The position numbers and the translations under genes are program-made. Shown one piece after another: positions 1-9,166 of a stretch of 64,000 nt of DNA. The notes under the pieces were generated by a model. That model did not search any database. It was not told where the DNA came from and was given only the letters and a program-made list of their open reading frames with translations. How positions within the stretch are numbered: the stretch's first letter is position 1; each line of letters opens with the position of its first letter. Origin of the DNA: an uncultured Chryseobacterium sp. (GTDB lineage Bacteria; Bacteroidota; Bacteroidia; Flavobacteriales; Weeksellaceae); contig CAJYLH010000034.1 in assembly GCA_913775525.1 (NCBI GenBank), positions 62,001 to 126,000 of the forward strand, in the 5' to 3' direction.

Positions 1-831
1 ATATAATGCGGAGAAACGTGGCAAAAGTACAGCTGCAAAAACAGATGTTACAGTAATTGCCATTCTTACTAATTTATTAGAGAGAGAAAAATAGCCCACA
101 TATTTATTTCCAGATATTGTGCCTAAAAAAAATGTTGTTAAATCCATATATAGACTATTTGAAAACGCCGCCAAAAGAAATACCATTAATGGTTTGTAAT
201 GTTTGTTAAATTCAAGCATTTTGAAATTTAATTCACTAAACTCTACATATTTCTTTAGATAATAAAGATTAATACCAGTATTAATTACAATTGTTAGCAT
301 CAAAATAACTCCATACTCAAAATAATCATCACGATTTCTGACAAAAATGAATAATGAAATAAAACTTAAAGTACGAACAATAATGGTTCTTAAAAAAATA
401 ACTCTTTGATTCTCTATGCCCTGATAAAACCAATCTATACTAAAATTACTAAAGAAAAGCATTGGAGCCATTATAAGTAATAATTTATAGTTTGATTTTA
501 CATTATCAATGAAAAGTGTACTAAAGAATAAAAAAAAGTATGACAAAACAGTTGTTACTGTTAAAATAATAAATATTTCACATATAAGTTTACTCCTATT
601 AGTAACATTGTCTTTTACTTTTGATATTTCTCTTACACCATATAAAGGTAGTCCTAAACATGCGATAACTTGAATATATGATATGTAAGAATTGATAAAG
701 TCTACCTTACCCAGGTTTTCAGGACCTAAGGTTTTCAATATATATGGAGTTGAAACAATACCTATCAAAAAGCCATAAAATACTCTTACAAGATTTAACA
801 GATAGTTTTCTTTTAGGCTAGCAACTTTCAT
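1..831 (-). CDS. Wzx-type polysaccharide flippase, 3' end outside window
   Basis: Oligosaccharide flippase of the RfbX/Wzx (MATE-like) superfamily, expected to move lipid-linked repeat units across the inner membrane. The reading frame is open from an ATG at 831 to the window edge, giving 277 residues without a stop. The N-terminus (MKVASLKENYLLN) followed by alternating hydrophobic helices, and the LGPENLGKVDFINSY stretch near residue 32, are typical of this family. The gene follows gmd by 28 bases in the same direction, so it is probably the next gene of the exopolysaccharide operon. The C-terminal half lies outside the window. Wzx function is inferred from family resemblance and context; other MATE-like exporters are less likely. 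Confidence 0.85.
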   Translation of the reverse strand, partial: MKVASLKENYLLNLVRVFYGFLIGIVSTPYILKTLGPENLGKVDFINSYISYIQVIACLGLPLYGVREISKVKDNVTNRSKLICEIFIILTVTTVLSYFFLFFSTLFIDNVKSNYKLLLIMAPMLFFSNFSIDWFYQGIENQRVIFLRTIIVRTLSFISLFIFVRNRDDYFEYGVILMLTIVINTGINLYYLKKYVEFSELNFKMLEFNKHYKPLMVFLLAAFSNSLYMDLTTFFLGTISGNKYVGYFSLSNKLVRMAITVTSVFAAVLLPRFSALY

Positions 832-859
832 GAAAAATATTAAATTTTTTAATTTGAAA

Positions 860-1933
860 TTAATACAATTTCAAATCACTCTCCATCATCTCTCTCACCA
901 ATCCGACCAAGTCATATTGTGGTTCCCAACCCAACTGAGTTTTGGATTTTGTAGGATCACCAATTAACAAATCTACTTCTGTAGGACGGTAATATTCGGG
1001 ATCTACCGAAACAACCTTTTTACCTATTTCCAACTGGTATAACGGATTATTACAAGCTACTACTTTCGCCACTTCATTTTCATTTTCTCCTTCAAAAGAA
1101 AGCTCAACTCCAACTTCATTAAATGCCATACGTACGAAATCTCTTACCGAAGTGGTAACTCCTGTTGCAATGACAAAATCTTCAGGTTTTTCCTGCTGAA
1201 GGATTCTCCACATGGCTTCAACATAATCTTTGGCATGTCCCCAGTCACGAAGTGCATTCAGATTTCCTAAATACAGACATTCCTGCTTTCCTTTGGCAAT
1301 CGCTGCGGTAGCCATGGTAATTTTACGGGTAACGAAAGTTTCTCCTCTTCTCGGAGATTCGTGGTTGAATAAAATTCCATTACACGCAAACATTCCGTAA
1401 GCTTCACGGTAATTTTTGGTAATCCAGAAACCATAGATTTTAGCCGCTCCGTAAGGTGAACGTGGATAAAACGGAGAGTTTTCATCATAGAAACCTGCTG
1501 CATTTTTATTTTCCGGTAACCCACCATACAATTCTGAGGTAGAAGCCTGATAAATTCTGGTTTTCTTTTCCAGACCAAGAATACGAACGGCTTCCAATAT
1601 TCTTAAAGTACCAATTCCGTCTACATTAGCAACATATTCAGGAGAATCGAAAGATACTTTTACGTGAGACATTGCTCCCAAATTGTATATTTCATCTGGC
1701 TGAACTTCCTGAATAATTCTGATGATATTGGTGGAATCTGTTAAATCACCATAATGCAGTGTAAAATTTACATGCTGCTCATGCTGATCCTGGTATAAAT
1801 GATCAATTCTCTGCGTATTGAATGAAGATGCTCTTCTTTTGATCCCATGAACTCTATATCCTTTTTCCAACAGAAGCTCTGCCAAATAAGAACCGTCCTG
1901 TCCTGTAATCCCTGTTATTAATGCTGTTTTCAT
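860..1933 (-). CDS. gmd: GDP-mannose 4,6-dehydratase
   Basis: Converts GDP-D-mannose to GDP-4-keto-6-deoxy-mannose, the first step towards GDP-L-fucose and related deoxysugars, in the cytoplasm. The 357-residue protein is full length for the family. It has the NADP-binding Rossmann motif [13 protein letters not shown] at residues 7-19, an [15 protein letters not shown] stretch typical of Gmd, and the extended SDR catalytic set Thr132, Glu134, Tyr161 and Lys165. It lies downstream of fcl, which performs the next step, with a 75-base spacer made largely of a degenerate TGATGA repeat. Assignment is secure. Confidence 0.97.
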   Translation of the reverse strand: MKTALITGITGQDGSYLAELLLEKGYRVHGIKRRASSFNTQRIDHLYQDQHEQHVNFTLHYGDLTDSTNIIRIIQEVQPDEIYNLGAMSHVKVSFDSPEYVANVDGIGTLRILEAVRILGLEKKTRIYQASTSELYGGLPENKNAAGFYDENSPFYPRSPYGAAKIYGFWITKNYREAYGMFACNGILFNHESPRRGETFVTRKITMATAAIAKGKQECLYLGNLNALRDWGHAKDYVEAMWRILQQEKPEDFVIATGVTTSVRDFVRMAFNEVGVELSFEGENENEVAKVVACNNPLYQLEIGKKVVSVDPEYYRPTEVDLLIGDPTKSKTQLGWEPQYDLVGLVREMMESDLKLY

Positions 1934-1959
1934 CTGTATGATGTATGCTTTTTTATTAT

Positions 1960-1999
1960 TGATGAATGATGTTTGATAAATGATGATGGATGATTGATG
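1960..1999. repeat. Low-complexity TGATGA-type repeat between fcl and gmd
   Basis: About 40 bases composed of imperfect repeats of GATGA/TGATG fill the spacer between the fcl stop and the gmd start. No promoter or terminator is visible in it. It looks like slippage-generated spacer DNA. I see no coding potential. Confidence 0.6.
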
Positions 2000-2008
2000 C
2001 TCAGTTGA

Positions 2009-2965
2009 TCAGGACATCTTTACCTGCTTAAAGCTGTTGATATTTTCTAAAAACCAATGATAGGTTTGGGTAATTCCAGCTTCGAGATCTACTGTATGTT
2101 TCCAGCCTAATTCGTGCATTTTGGATACATCCATTAACTTTCTTGGTGTTCCGTCCGGTTTTTCTGAATCCCAGATAATTTCCCCCGTGTGTCCTGTCAC
2201 TTTCTGAATCAGTTCTGCTAAATCTTTAATTGTTAAATCTACTCCCGTTCCTACATTATACAAATGTTCAGGAAGTTTATTTTCCAAAGCAAAAACCACG
2301 GAAGCTGCCATATCATCCACAAAAAGAAACTCTCTCATAGGATTTCCTGAGCCCCATAATGTTACGGGTGCATGACCATTTTCCTTTGCTTCATGAAATT
2401 TTCTGATCATTGCAGGCAAAACATGGGAAGTATTCAAATCAAAGTTATCGTGAGTACCATATAAATTGGTGGGCATCAATGATACATAATCTTTTCCAAA
2501 TTGTTTCCGGATGGATTCAACGGCCTTAATTCCGGTAATCTTAGCCACTGCATACCATTCGTTTGTCGGTTCCAGAGAATCCGTCAGCAGATAATCTTCT
2601 TTTAAAGGCTGCGGTGCCAGTTTAGGATAAATACACGAGGATCCAAGGAAAATAAACTTTTCAACATCATTTTTCAACGAAGCATCAATCAGATTATTCT
2701 GAATCTGCATATTTTCCATCAAAAACTGGTAAGGATATGAGTTATTTGCTAAAATACCTCCAACTTTTGCTGCTGCATCGATCACCACGTCCGGTTTTTT
2801 AGTTTCAAAAAACTCAGCTACAGCTTTTTGATCTTTTAGATCAAGTTCACTACTGGTTAAACCAATCAAATTTGTATATCCTTTTTCTGATAACTGTCTC
2901 CAGATTGCAGATCCTACCATACCACGATGTCCTGCAATGTATATTTTAGATTCCTTTGAAATCAT
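2009..2965 (-). CDS. fcl: GDP-L-fucose synthase
   Basis: Bifunctional epimerase-reductase that turns the Gmd product into GDP-L-fucose. The 318 residues include the nucleotide-binding motif AGHRGMVGS at 11-19, the family stretch FLGSSCIYPKLAPQP at 106-120 with catalytic Ser109/Ser110, and the Tyr138-x-x-x-Lys142 pair. Length matches WcaG/Fcl enzymes. It sits between manC (15-base gap) and gmd, so the three genes with the adjacent cupin form a complete GDP-mannose to GDP-fucose module. Fucose in the polysaccharide is therefore likely, though the glycosyltransferases are not in this window. Confidence 0.96.
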   Translation of the reverse strand: MISKESKIYIAGHRGMVGSAIWRQLSEKGYTNLIGLTSSELDLKDQKAVAEFFETKKPDVVIDAAAKVGGILANNSYPYQFLMENMQIQNNLIDASLKNDVEKFIFLGSSCIYPKLAPQPLKEDYLLTDSLEPTNEWYAVAKITGIKAVESIRKQFGKDYVSLMPTNLYGTHDNFDLNTSHVLPAMIRKFHEAKENGHAPVTLWGSGNPMREFLFVDDMAASVVFALENKLPEHLYNVGTGVDLTIKDLAELIQKVTGHTGEIIWDSEKPDGTPRKLMDVSKMHELGWKHTVDLEAGITQTYHWFLENINSFKQVKMS

Positions 2966-2980
2966 TTTTTTCCGATTTAA

Positions 2981-3973
2981 TTATCTTAACGTAGACTTAT
3001 ATTTTTCAAGCTGGTTGTACACTTTCTTTACATCCTGTGATTTCTCTTTATGAAGGATCAATAAGGCATCCGGAGTATGAACTAAAATAGAGTCTTTCAG
3101 TCCTACAAAAGCGGTAAATATTTCCGTTCCGATCACCATATTTCCATTTTCATCTACAGGATGGCCGGTAGAACGTAAGTAATCGTATAAAGACTCGAAA
3201 GATCCCAGATCATTCCATCTGAAATGGGCAGGGACTACTTTTATTCTTTTTGATCTTTCCATCACGGCATAATCAATACTTATAGAAGGAATCTGAAGGG
3301 AATCTTCAAGATTTAAACAGTCATCTTCAATGGTCTGCCACGCTTCATGACATTTTTCAAATACTTCAGACTGATAATTTTTTAACTCCTCTAAAAGCAC
3401 ACCTGCTTTAAAACAGAACATTCCTGAATTCCAGAGAAAAGTACCTCTTTCCAAAAATTCCTGCGCCGTTTCAGTATTGGGTTTTTCTCTGAACGAAAGG
3501 ACATCCTTACCTTCATATTCAATATAACCATAGCCGGTTTCCGGCTTTGAAGGCACAATTCCGAAAGTGACCAGAAAATCTTTTTTGGCCAACTCAACCG
3601 CTTCTTTTATTGCTTTTTCGTAAGCCTCCTGATTCTGGATAAGATGATCAGACGGTGTGATAATCAGGATGTCGTCCGGTTCAACGGCTAATGCTGCAAA
3701 GGCAATTGCCGCCGCAGTGTTTCGAGCAGCCGTCTCCGTAATGAAAGTTTTGGGAATGGAAATCTCATTCAACAGTTGCCTGCTCCATTCGATATGATCC
3801 GTATTACCTACCACCATGATTTGATCCACCACCTTCTGGTTGCGTTCTGCCGTTAATTCAAATAAAGCTTTACCCGAAAATAATTTCAGAAACTGTTTCG
3901 GATGTTGCTTACGGGAAAGAGGCCAAAGCCGGCTTCCTACCCCTCCCGATAAAATGACGTTGTATATTTTCAT
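2981..3973 (-). CDS. manC: Mannose-1-phosphate guanylyltransferase
   Basis: Makes GDP-mannose from mannose-1-phosphate and GTP. The pyrophosphorylase signature GGVGSRLWPLSRKQHPKQ lies at residues 10-27, followed by the TPSDH and FxEKP motifs expected of the family. The 330-residue length covers the nucleotidyltransferase domain and a short beta-helix part only; the cupin-type phosphomannose isomerase half found in fused ManC/AlgA enzymes is encoded separately just upstream. The ATG overlaps the upstream cupin stop (ATGA), implying translational coupling. Confidence 0.95.
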   Translation of the reverse strand: MKIYNVILSGGVGSRLWPLSRKQHPKQFLKLFSGKALFELTAERNQKVVDQIMVVGNTDHIEWSRQLLNEISIPKTFITETAARNTAAAIAFAALAVEPDDILIITPSDHLIQNQEAYEKAIKEAVELAKKDFLVTFGIVPSKPETGYGYIEYEGKDVLSFREKPNTETAQEFLERGTFLWNSGMFCFKAGVLLEELKNYQSEVFEKCHEAWQTIEDDCLNLEDSLQIPSISIDYAVMERSKRIKVVPAHFRWNDLGSFESLYDYLRSTGHPVDENGNMVIGTEIFTAFVGLKDSILVHTPDALLILHKEKSQDVKKVYNQLEKYKSTLR

Positions 3974-4314
3974 GCTCTGTTGTAATCATCTTCAACTCTT
4001 ACAATATCGTCCTCACCGAAGTAAGTTCCGTATTGTACTTCTATAAAAATCACCGGATCATTGGTTTTGTTCTCCATACGGTGATGGGATCCTAAAGGAA
4101 TCTGTGCAACCTCTCCCGCTTTATAATCTTTAATTTCATCATTGATGGTAATAGTACCAATTCCTGATATCAAAGTCCAGACTTCAGCCCGGTGATGATG
4201 ATACTGTAAGGAAAGCCTTCCGCCCGGGTTAACTAAAATTCTCTTTATTTTATGGGTTTCAGCATCTTCCAATACCCAGTATTCTCCCCAAGGCCTTGTA
4301 TCGTGTTCCAACAT
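3970..4314 (-). CDS. Cupin-fold mannose-6-phosphate isomerase-type protein
   Basis: A 114-residue single-domain cupin matching the C-terminal part of fused ManC/AlgA proteins. It shows the hallmark N-terminus RPWGEYWVLE, the metal-binding cluster YHHHRAEVW and the GEVAQIPLGSHHRMEN strand. By family it would isomerise fructose-6-phosphate and mannose-6-phosphate to supply manC. Its stop codon overlaps the manC start by four bases, and the 66-base gap to the dehydrogenase gene upstream holds no terminator. Stand-alone cupins of this kind may also be regulatory, so activity is inferred. Confidence 0.88.
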   Translation of the reverse strand: MLEHDTRPWGEYWVLEDAETHKIKRILVNPGGRLSLQYHHHRAEVWTLISGIGTITINDEIKDYKAGEVAQIPLGSHHRMENKTNDPVIFIEVQYGTYFGEDDIVRVEDDYNRA

Positions 4315-4379
4315 TTTATTTATATTTAACCTGCAGATCTTCTAAAAATTCTACAGAAATTAGTATTAATACATTTTAA

Positions 4380-5690
4380 TTATAGCCTTTTGTCAACGTT
4401 CTCCTTTGAAAGTACGCCTTTGACATCATAACGTACACCTTTTTCTTTCACTAACTGATTTAAATTAATACTAAGAAACTGATCATGAGCTACGGTCAGA
4501 ATGACTACATCATATTTTTCATCCTCTTTCAAATCATTTAGTGATATTTCAGAATAACAGTTAATTCCATATTCATCGGCTACTTCCTTTCGATTTGCCC
4601 AAGGATCGAAAGTTATTACTTCGGCGCCATATTCTTCCAAATTGGTAATCACGTCAATTGCTTTGGAGTTTCTGATATCGGGACAATTCTCTTTAAACGT
4701 AATTCCTAAATTCAAAATTCTCGCTCCTTTCACCTTGATATCATTCCTGATCATCAGCTTAACCACCTGGGATGCCACAAAAGCCCCCATGGAATCATTC
4801 AATCTCCGGGCTGCCAAAATCAACTCGGAATAATAGCCAATCTCCTGCGCCTTTTGCGCTAAATAGAAAGGATCCACTCCAATGCAGTGACCACCGACCA
4901 GACCAGGCTTAAATTTCAGGAAATTCCATTTTGTACCGGCTGCTTTCAATACATCATGGGTATCGATATCCATCAGGGAAAAAATCTTTGCCAACTCATT
5001 CATAAAAGCGATGTTAATATCTCGCTGAGAATTTTCAATCACTTTTGATGCTTCCGCAACTTTTATGGTTGGCGCTAGATGTGTTCCTGCAGTAATCACT
5101 GATTTATACAAATCATCTATTATTCTTCCAATTTCTGGTGTAGAGCCTGATGTTACCTTTAAAATTTTTTCAACCGTGTGTTGTTTATCTCCCGGATTTA
5201 TTCGTTCAGGAGAGTAACCTACGAAAAAATCCTTATTGAATCGTAAACCAGAAAAATTTTCTAAAACTGGGACACATTCTTCTTCTGTAACGCCCGGATA
5301 AACTGTAGATTCATAAATCACGATGTCATCTTTTTTGAGCGCTCGCCCTACCATTTCGCTTGATTTATACAGAGGGCTTAAATCCGGATGATTGTGTTTG
5401 TCTACAGGTGTAGGAACCGTAATGATATATATATTTGCATCTTCTATATCTTCATCTTTTGCAGAACAATATAATCCGGTCTGCCTATTGCCAAAAGGAT
5501 TCTGATCCAATAAAACAGACTGAAGAACGTTATCTTCAATTTCTAAAGTGCAATCAATTCCCTTTTGTAACTCATCTACTCTTTTATGATCGATATCAAA
5601 GCCTACTACAGAATATTTTGTTGCAAAAAGCCTTGCCAGAGGTAAACCAACATATCCTAAACCTATAATTGCAATTTTCTGTTGTTTCAT
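4380..5690 (-). CDS. Nucleotide-sugar dehydrogenase (UDP-HexNAc dehydrogenase, TviB/WbpO type)
   Basis: NAD-dependent four-electron oxidation of a UDP-sugar to a uronic acid in the cytoplasm. The 436-residue protein has the GLGYVGLPLA dinucleotide motif at 10-19, the substrate-loop stretch ESTVYPGVTEEECVP, the helical linker with Asn220, and the active-site Cys269 in GLVGGHCIGVDPFYL. Length and the GYSPERINPGDK motif favour the UDP-N-acetyl-galactosamine/mannosamine dehydrogenase branch (WbpO/TviB/WecC) rather than UDP-glucose dehydrogenase. It lies downstream of wzc in the polysaccharide operon. The exact substrate cannot be settled from sequence alone. Confidence 0.9.
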   Translation of the reverse strand: MKQQKIAIIGLGYVGLPLARLFATKYSVVGFDIDHKRVDELQKGIDCTLEIEDNVLQSVLLDQNPFGNRQTGLYCSAKDEDIEDANIYIITVPTPVDKHNHPDLSPLYKSSEMVGRALKKDDIVIYESTVYPGVTEEECVPVLENFSGLRFNKDFFVGYSPERINPGDKQHTVEKILKVTSGSTPEIGRIIDDLYKSVITAGTHLAPTIKVAEASKVIENSQRDINIAFMNELAKIFSLMDIDTHDVLKAAGTKWNFLKFKPGLVGGHCIGVDPFYLAQKAQEIGYYSELILAARRLNDSMGAFVASQVVKLMIRNDIKVKGARILNLGITFKENCPDIRNSKAIDVITNLEEYGAEVITFDPWANRKEVADEYGINCYSEISLNDLKEDEKYDVVILTVAHDQFLSINLNQLVKEKGVRYDVKGVLSKENVDKRL

Positions 5691-5763
5691 ACTATCTCAC
5701 ATAATATATTATTGGCTTTTCTGTTCACTTTAAACATACATTGACCAATTAATATTTAAACGT

Positions 5764-8133
5764 TTATTTACCAAATAATTTTTTCCACCAAGGCTTAGCC
5801 TCATCAGCTGAATATCCATATCCATATTTGTTACCGTAAGCTCTAAATTTATCTTTTACATCATTAAGTACAAAAGCAACATTTTTTATCTTCTTATCAG
5901 CAATTTGTGCATTAGCAAATAAAATTAATTCTTTCTCTGTAAAATTTGATCTGGTGACATATACAGTAACATCTGCAACATCTGCTATGATAAAAGAATC
6001 AGTAACAAGCATCAACGGAGCTGTATCTAAAATGATATAATCATATTCAGACTTTAAACTTTCTACCAGATGCTGATATCTTCCGTTTGACAATAACTCG
6101 GTCGGATTGGGTGTAATGGCACCAGAATAAATGACATCACAATACGGATTAAAAGTGCTAGAATGAATAATTTCAGATGTCTGAACCTGCTGATCATACA
6201 TATATTCTGAGAGTCCTACCAAGCCTCTTCTATTTTCATTATACCTCTGTAATTGAGGATTTCTTATATCTGAGCCTATAATAACTACCTTTTTCCTTGG
6301 CGTAGCCAATGTAAGAGCAAGATTAACTGCTGTAAATGTTTTTCCCTCACCTTTTACAGAAGAAGTAACAAAAATTACATTTCCCTTGCTATTCTTAGGC
6401 AGCATAAAATTAATATTAGTAATGAGTATGCGGAAGGCTTCTGCTAATGGGGATAGATCATTAAGTTGTATTAATTCTGAATGTCCTTTTTCCAATGACG
6501 GCAATTCTCCTACAACAGCAGGTCCCATAGAAAGTTTTTCCAAATCTTTTTTGGTCTGCAGCTTATTATTAAACAATTCTAATACATAGATAATTCCAAA
6601 TGGAATTAATAAACCTACAAATAAAGCTCCTAAATAGATGATACTTTTTTTAGGTGATACAGGTGTAGGGTTTGTAAGAGCATCATCTACAATTCTGGCT
6701 TTCGGTGCAGCTATAGCAAGTGATATAGCAGCTTCTTCTCTTTTTTGCAATAATAATAAGTATAATTGCTCTTTTATATTCTGTTGTCTTTCTATACTTC
6801 TGAAAAGTTTTTCCTGTACAGGAACTTTAGAAATTCTTCCAGAAAGCCTATTTTGTTCCGACTGAATATTTGCATTAACAATCTGAAGCGCAGATCTACT
6901 TTTTCTAAGGCTTTCGGAAATTGCAGTACGCATATTCCCTATTTGCTTAGTAATATCCTGAACCAATGGATTGGCTGTAGTAGAATTTGCTAAAAGCCTT
7001 TCACGCTCAGTAATTAACTGATTATACATGGTGATATCAGATGTCGTATTAGAATCCGCCAATCCCACATTAAGAGGAAGCACCTGGTAAGTTCCTTGTT
7101 TATTGAGATACCCAATCAAACTATTTACCAATTCCAATTGAGATTCATTATCTATTTGTGTTTGCCGGATTTTAGCTGCGTTCTCCAATGACAATTCTGC
7201 CTCTGCTTGAATATCGGCAATATTGTTCTGAACTTTAAAATCTTCCTTCTGTGTTTCTACTTTTCCTAATTCTTCTCCTATCAGTTTAATTCTTTCATCA
7301 ATGAAACTAGCTGTTTTTTGTGCTTCCGAATTTTTATCGAGATTGGCCTCGCGATTATAATTTACTGCTAAACGATTAAGGATATCTTGTGCTTTTTCTG
7401 GTACTTCAGAACTCATTGAAATTTTAAGTACCGTTGCTTCTTTTTGCACTAAGCTTACATTGAGCCGACTCAACAGACTTCTCGTTCTGTCAATTCCAGA
7501 CATAAATTGTAAAGCATATTTTCCTGTATCCACTGAAGATTTATTAAATAGTGGATTCTTTTGAAAAATTACAATACCAAAAGGCATGGTTACAGCCTTA
7601 TTAAATCCTACCTGAATATCTTTTTTAAAACTTTCTGACTTAATTGTAATATTATTTTTGTTAACAAGTGCTAAAACCTCTTTATTAGGATATACAGGGT
7701 GCGGTTTCTCACTAATAATCCTTACTATAAAAGGAGCAGATTCTCCATATAATTCAGAATCTTTCAGATTTCCTTTAGCATAGATATTTGTTTCTAAACC
7801 TAATTCTTTTACAACTGATAACATCAATTTTTTAGATTTAAAAATTTCTATTTCATTATCAATTGAGCTCGTACCCATACCACCAATACCGCCAAGTTCC
7901 GAAATTACAGACATTTCAGGCTGACCAGAAGTAGATTTCTTAACTTCTTTTATCAATAATGTTGCCTCAGTATTGTATACCGGAATGGAATATCTTAAAA
8001 AAAACCAAGCTACAAGAATTGTTGCTAAAACTCCTACAATAAACCAGTACCAACGGTACAAATACGGCTTAATAATTTCTCTGAGATTAAAGGTGTCATC
8101 TTGATCCTTTTCCTGCAAATAATTGTGATCCAC
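5764..8133 (-). CDS. Polysaccharide co-polymerase / tyrosine autokinase (Wzc family)
   Basis: Inner-membrane kinase controlling chain length and export of capsule or exopolysaccharide. The 789 residues comprise an N-terminal Wzz domain with a membrane helix near 33-50, a long periplasmic coiled-coil region, a second membrane helix around 500-525, and a cytoplasmic BY-kinase domain with Walker A ([14 protein letters not shown]) and Walker A' ([12 protein letters not shown]) motifs. The C-terminal tail carries a tyrosine cluster (Tyr766, 770, 772, 774) for autophosphorylation. The start codon is GTG; no nearby in-frame ATG fits better. It follows wza by 24 bases, the usual Wza-Wzc pairing. Confidence 0.94.
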   Translation of the reverse strand: MDHNYLQEKDQDDTFNLREIIKPYLYRWYWFIVGVLATILVAWFFLRYSIPVYNTEATLLIKEVKKSTSGQPEMSVISELGGIGGMGTSSIDNEIEIFKSKKLMLSVVKELGLETNIYAKGNLKDSELYGESAPFIVRIISEKPHPVYPNKEVLALVNKNNITIKSESFKKDIQVGFNKAVTMPFGIVIFQKNPLFNKSSVDTGKYALQFMSGIDRTRSLLSRLNVSLVQKEATVLKISMSSEVPEKAQDILNRLAVNYNREANLDKNSEAQKTASFIDERIKLIGEELGKVETQKEDFKVQNNIADIQAEAELSLENAAKIRQTQIDNESQLELVNSLIGYLNKQGTYQVLPLNVGLADSNTTSDITMYNQLITERERLLANSTTANPLVQDITKQIGNMRTAISESLRKSRSALQIVNANIQSEQNRLSGRISKVPVQEKLFRSIERQQNIKEQLYLLLLQKREEAAISLAIAAPKARIVDDALTNPTPVSPKKSIIYLGALFVGLLIPFGIIYVLELFNNKLQTKKDLEKLSMGPAVVGELPSLEKGHSELIQLNDLSPLAEAFRILITNINFMLPKNSKGNVIFVTSSVKGEGKTFTAVNLALTLATPRKKVVIIGSDIRNPQLQRYNENRRGLVGLSEYMYDQQVQTSEIIHSSTFNPYCDVIYSGAITPNPTELLSNGRYQHLVESLKSEYDYIILDTAPLMLVTDSFIIADVADVTVYVTRSNFTEKELILFANAQIADKKIKNVAFVLNDVKDKFRAYGNKYGYGYSADEAKPWWKKLFGK

Positions 8134-8157
8134 TATAAAATAATTATTTATCTTAAA

Positions 8158-8967
8158 TTAATTCTTTGTCAATGCCAATACTCCTATAACCAGAGAAGCT
8201 ATGACTGAAGCTACCGAGATGTAAAGCCCTGTGTTTGGGTCTACCCTAGCCGCCTTCTCTCTGTTAGCATTTGGCTGAACATAGATAATATCATTTTGTT
8301 TAAGATAATAGTAAGGCGAATTAATAAATTGTGCACTTGTGAGGTCTATTCTTTCTTTAGTAAATACTCCGTCAACATTTCTAACTATTAAAACATTTTT
8401 GCGAACGCCATATGTTGTAAGATCACCTGCCAACCCCAACGCACTAAGTAATGTAGCATTACCATCCGGAAGTATATAAGTTCCCGGCCTAGCTACTTCA
8501 CCTAATACAGAAACTCTGAAATTAATAAGCTTAGCATCTACTACAGGATTTTTCACATATTCTCTAATTAAACCTGCTAACTTAGTTTTTAAAGTTTCTA
8601 TATTCTCACCTTTGACATTGATTTTGCCTATTTGAGGAAATATGATATTATAGTCTGTATCTACACTATAAGTAGGTCCGGAAACAGGCACCTGTTGAGG
8701 TAAGTTATTTGAACTTGGCTGAGAATACTGAGTTACAGTAGATGCAGAAGAATAAACCTGATTAAATGGTTTAACGACATCCATATCTTTGGCAGAAACA
8801 GTTATGATTAGTTGATCTCCGGGCTGTAAAGTTGTTCTGCTGTTTTTAATTGAATTATCTAATGCAACATTTTCAATATCCTTCATGTAATTGATTTCCT
8901 GCCTAGCACCACAGGAAAATAGCAGTATTGAAAGTGCGCTCACGCAAATAAAATTTTTCCAACTCAT
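8158..8967 (-). CDS. Polysaccharide export outer-membrane lipoprotein (Wza family)
   Basis: Forms the outer-membrane exit channel for the polysaccharide with the Wzc partner just downstream. The start is taken as the ATG at 8967, giving 269 residues that begin with a lipoprotein signal (SALSILLFSCG). A GTG at 8985 would extend it by six residues, but that codon overlaps a TATTTTTG -7 element at 8985-8992, so it is unlikely to lie in the mRNA. Poly_export and SLBB-like regions follow (VDTDYNIIFPQIGKINVKG; LGEVARPGTYILPDG), and the C-terminus ends in a hydrophobic helix as in other Bacteroidota Wza proteins. Confidence 0.9.
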   Translation of the reverse strand: MSWKNFICVSALSILLFSCGARQEINYMKDIENVALDNSIKNSRTTLQPGDQLIITVSAKDMDVVKPFNQVYSSASTVTQYSQPSSNNLPQQVPVSGPTYSVDTDYNIIFPQIGKINVKGENIETLKTKLAGLIREYVKNPVVDAKLINFRVSVLGEVARPGTYILPDGNATLLSALGLAGDLTTYGVRKNVLIVRNVDGVFTKERIDLTSAQFINSPYYYLKQNDIIYVQPNANREKAARVDPNTGLYISVASVIASLVIGVLALTKN

Positions 8968-8984
8968 TTCTGATAAATTTTTCA

Positions 8985-8992
8985 CAAAAATA
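8985..8992 (-). promoter_or_regulatory. Candidate -7 element for wza-wzc
   Basis: TATTTTTG on the minus strand matches the Bacteroidota -7 consensus TAnnTTTG. It lies 18 bases before the chosen wza ATG. No TTG is seen at the -33 distance, so this is a weaker candidate than the one at 11160. Confidence 0.4.
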
Positions 8993-9166
8993 GGATTATT
9001 ATTTTAGAACTTAAAAAATTATTTTATTAGGTAGATCTACATCTCTAATAAGATCTATAAAATTAAAAATACCGAATTTACAAACTCTGCACGTATAGCA
9101 AAAATGATACCATAAATTCAAATACAATATGTCAATTAAACATTAACGGTATTAATTAAAGCGATT

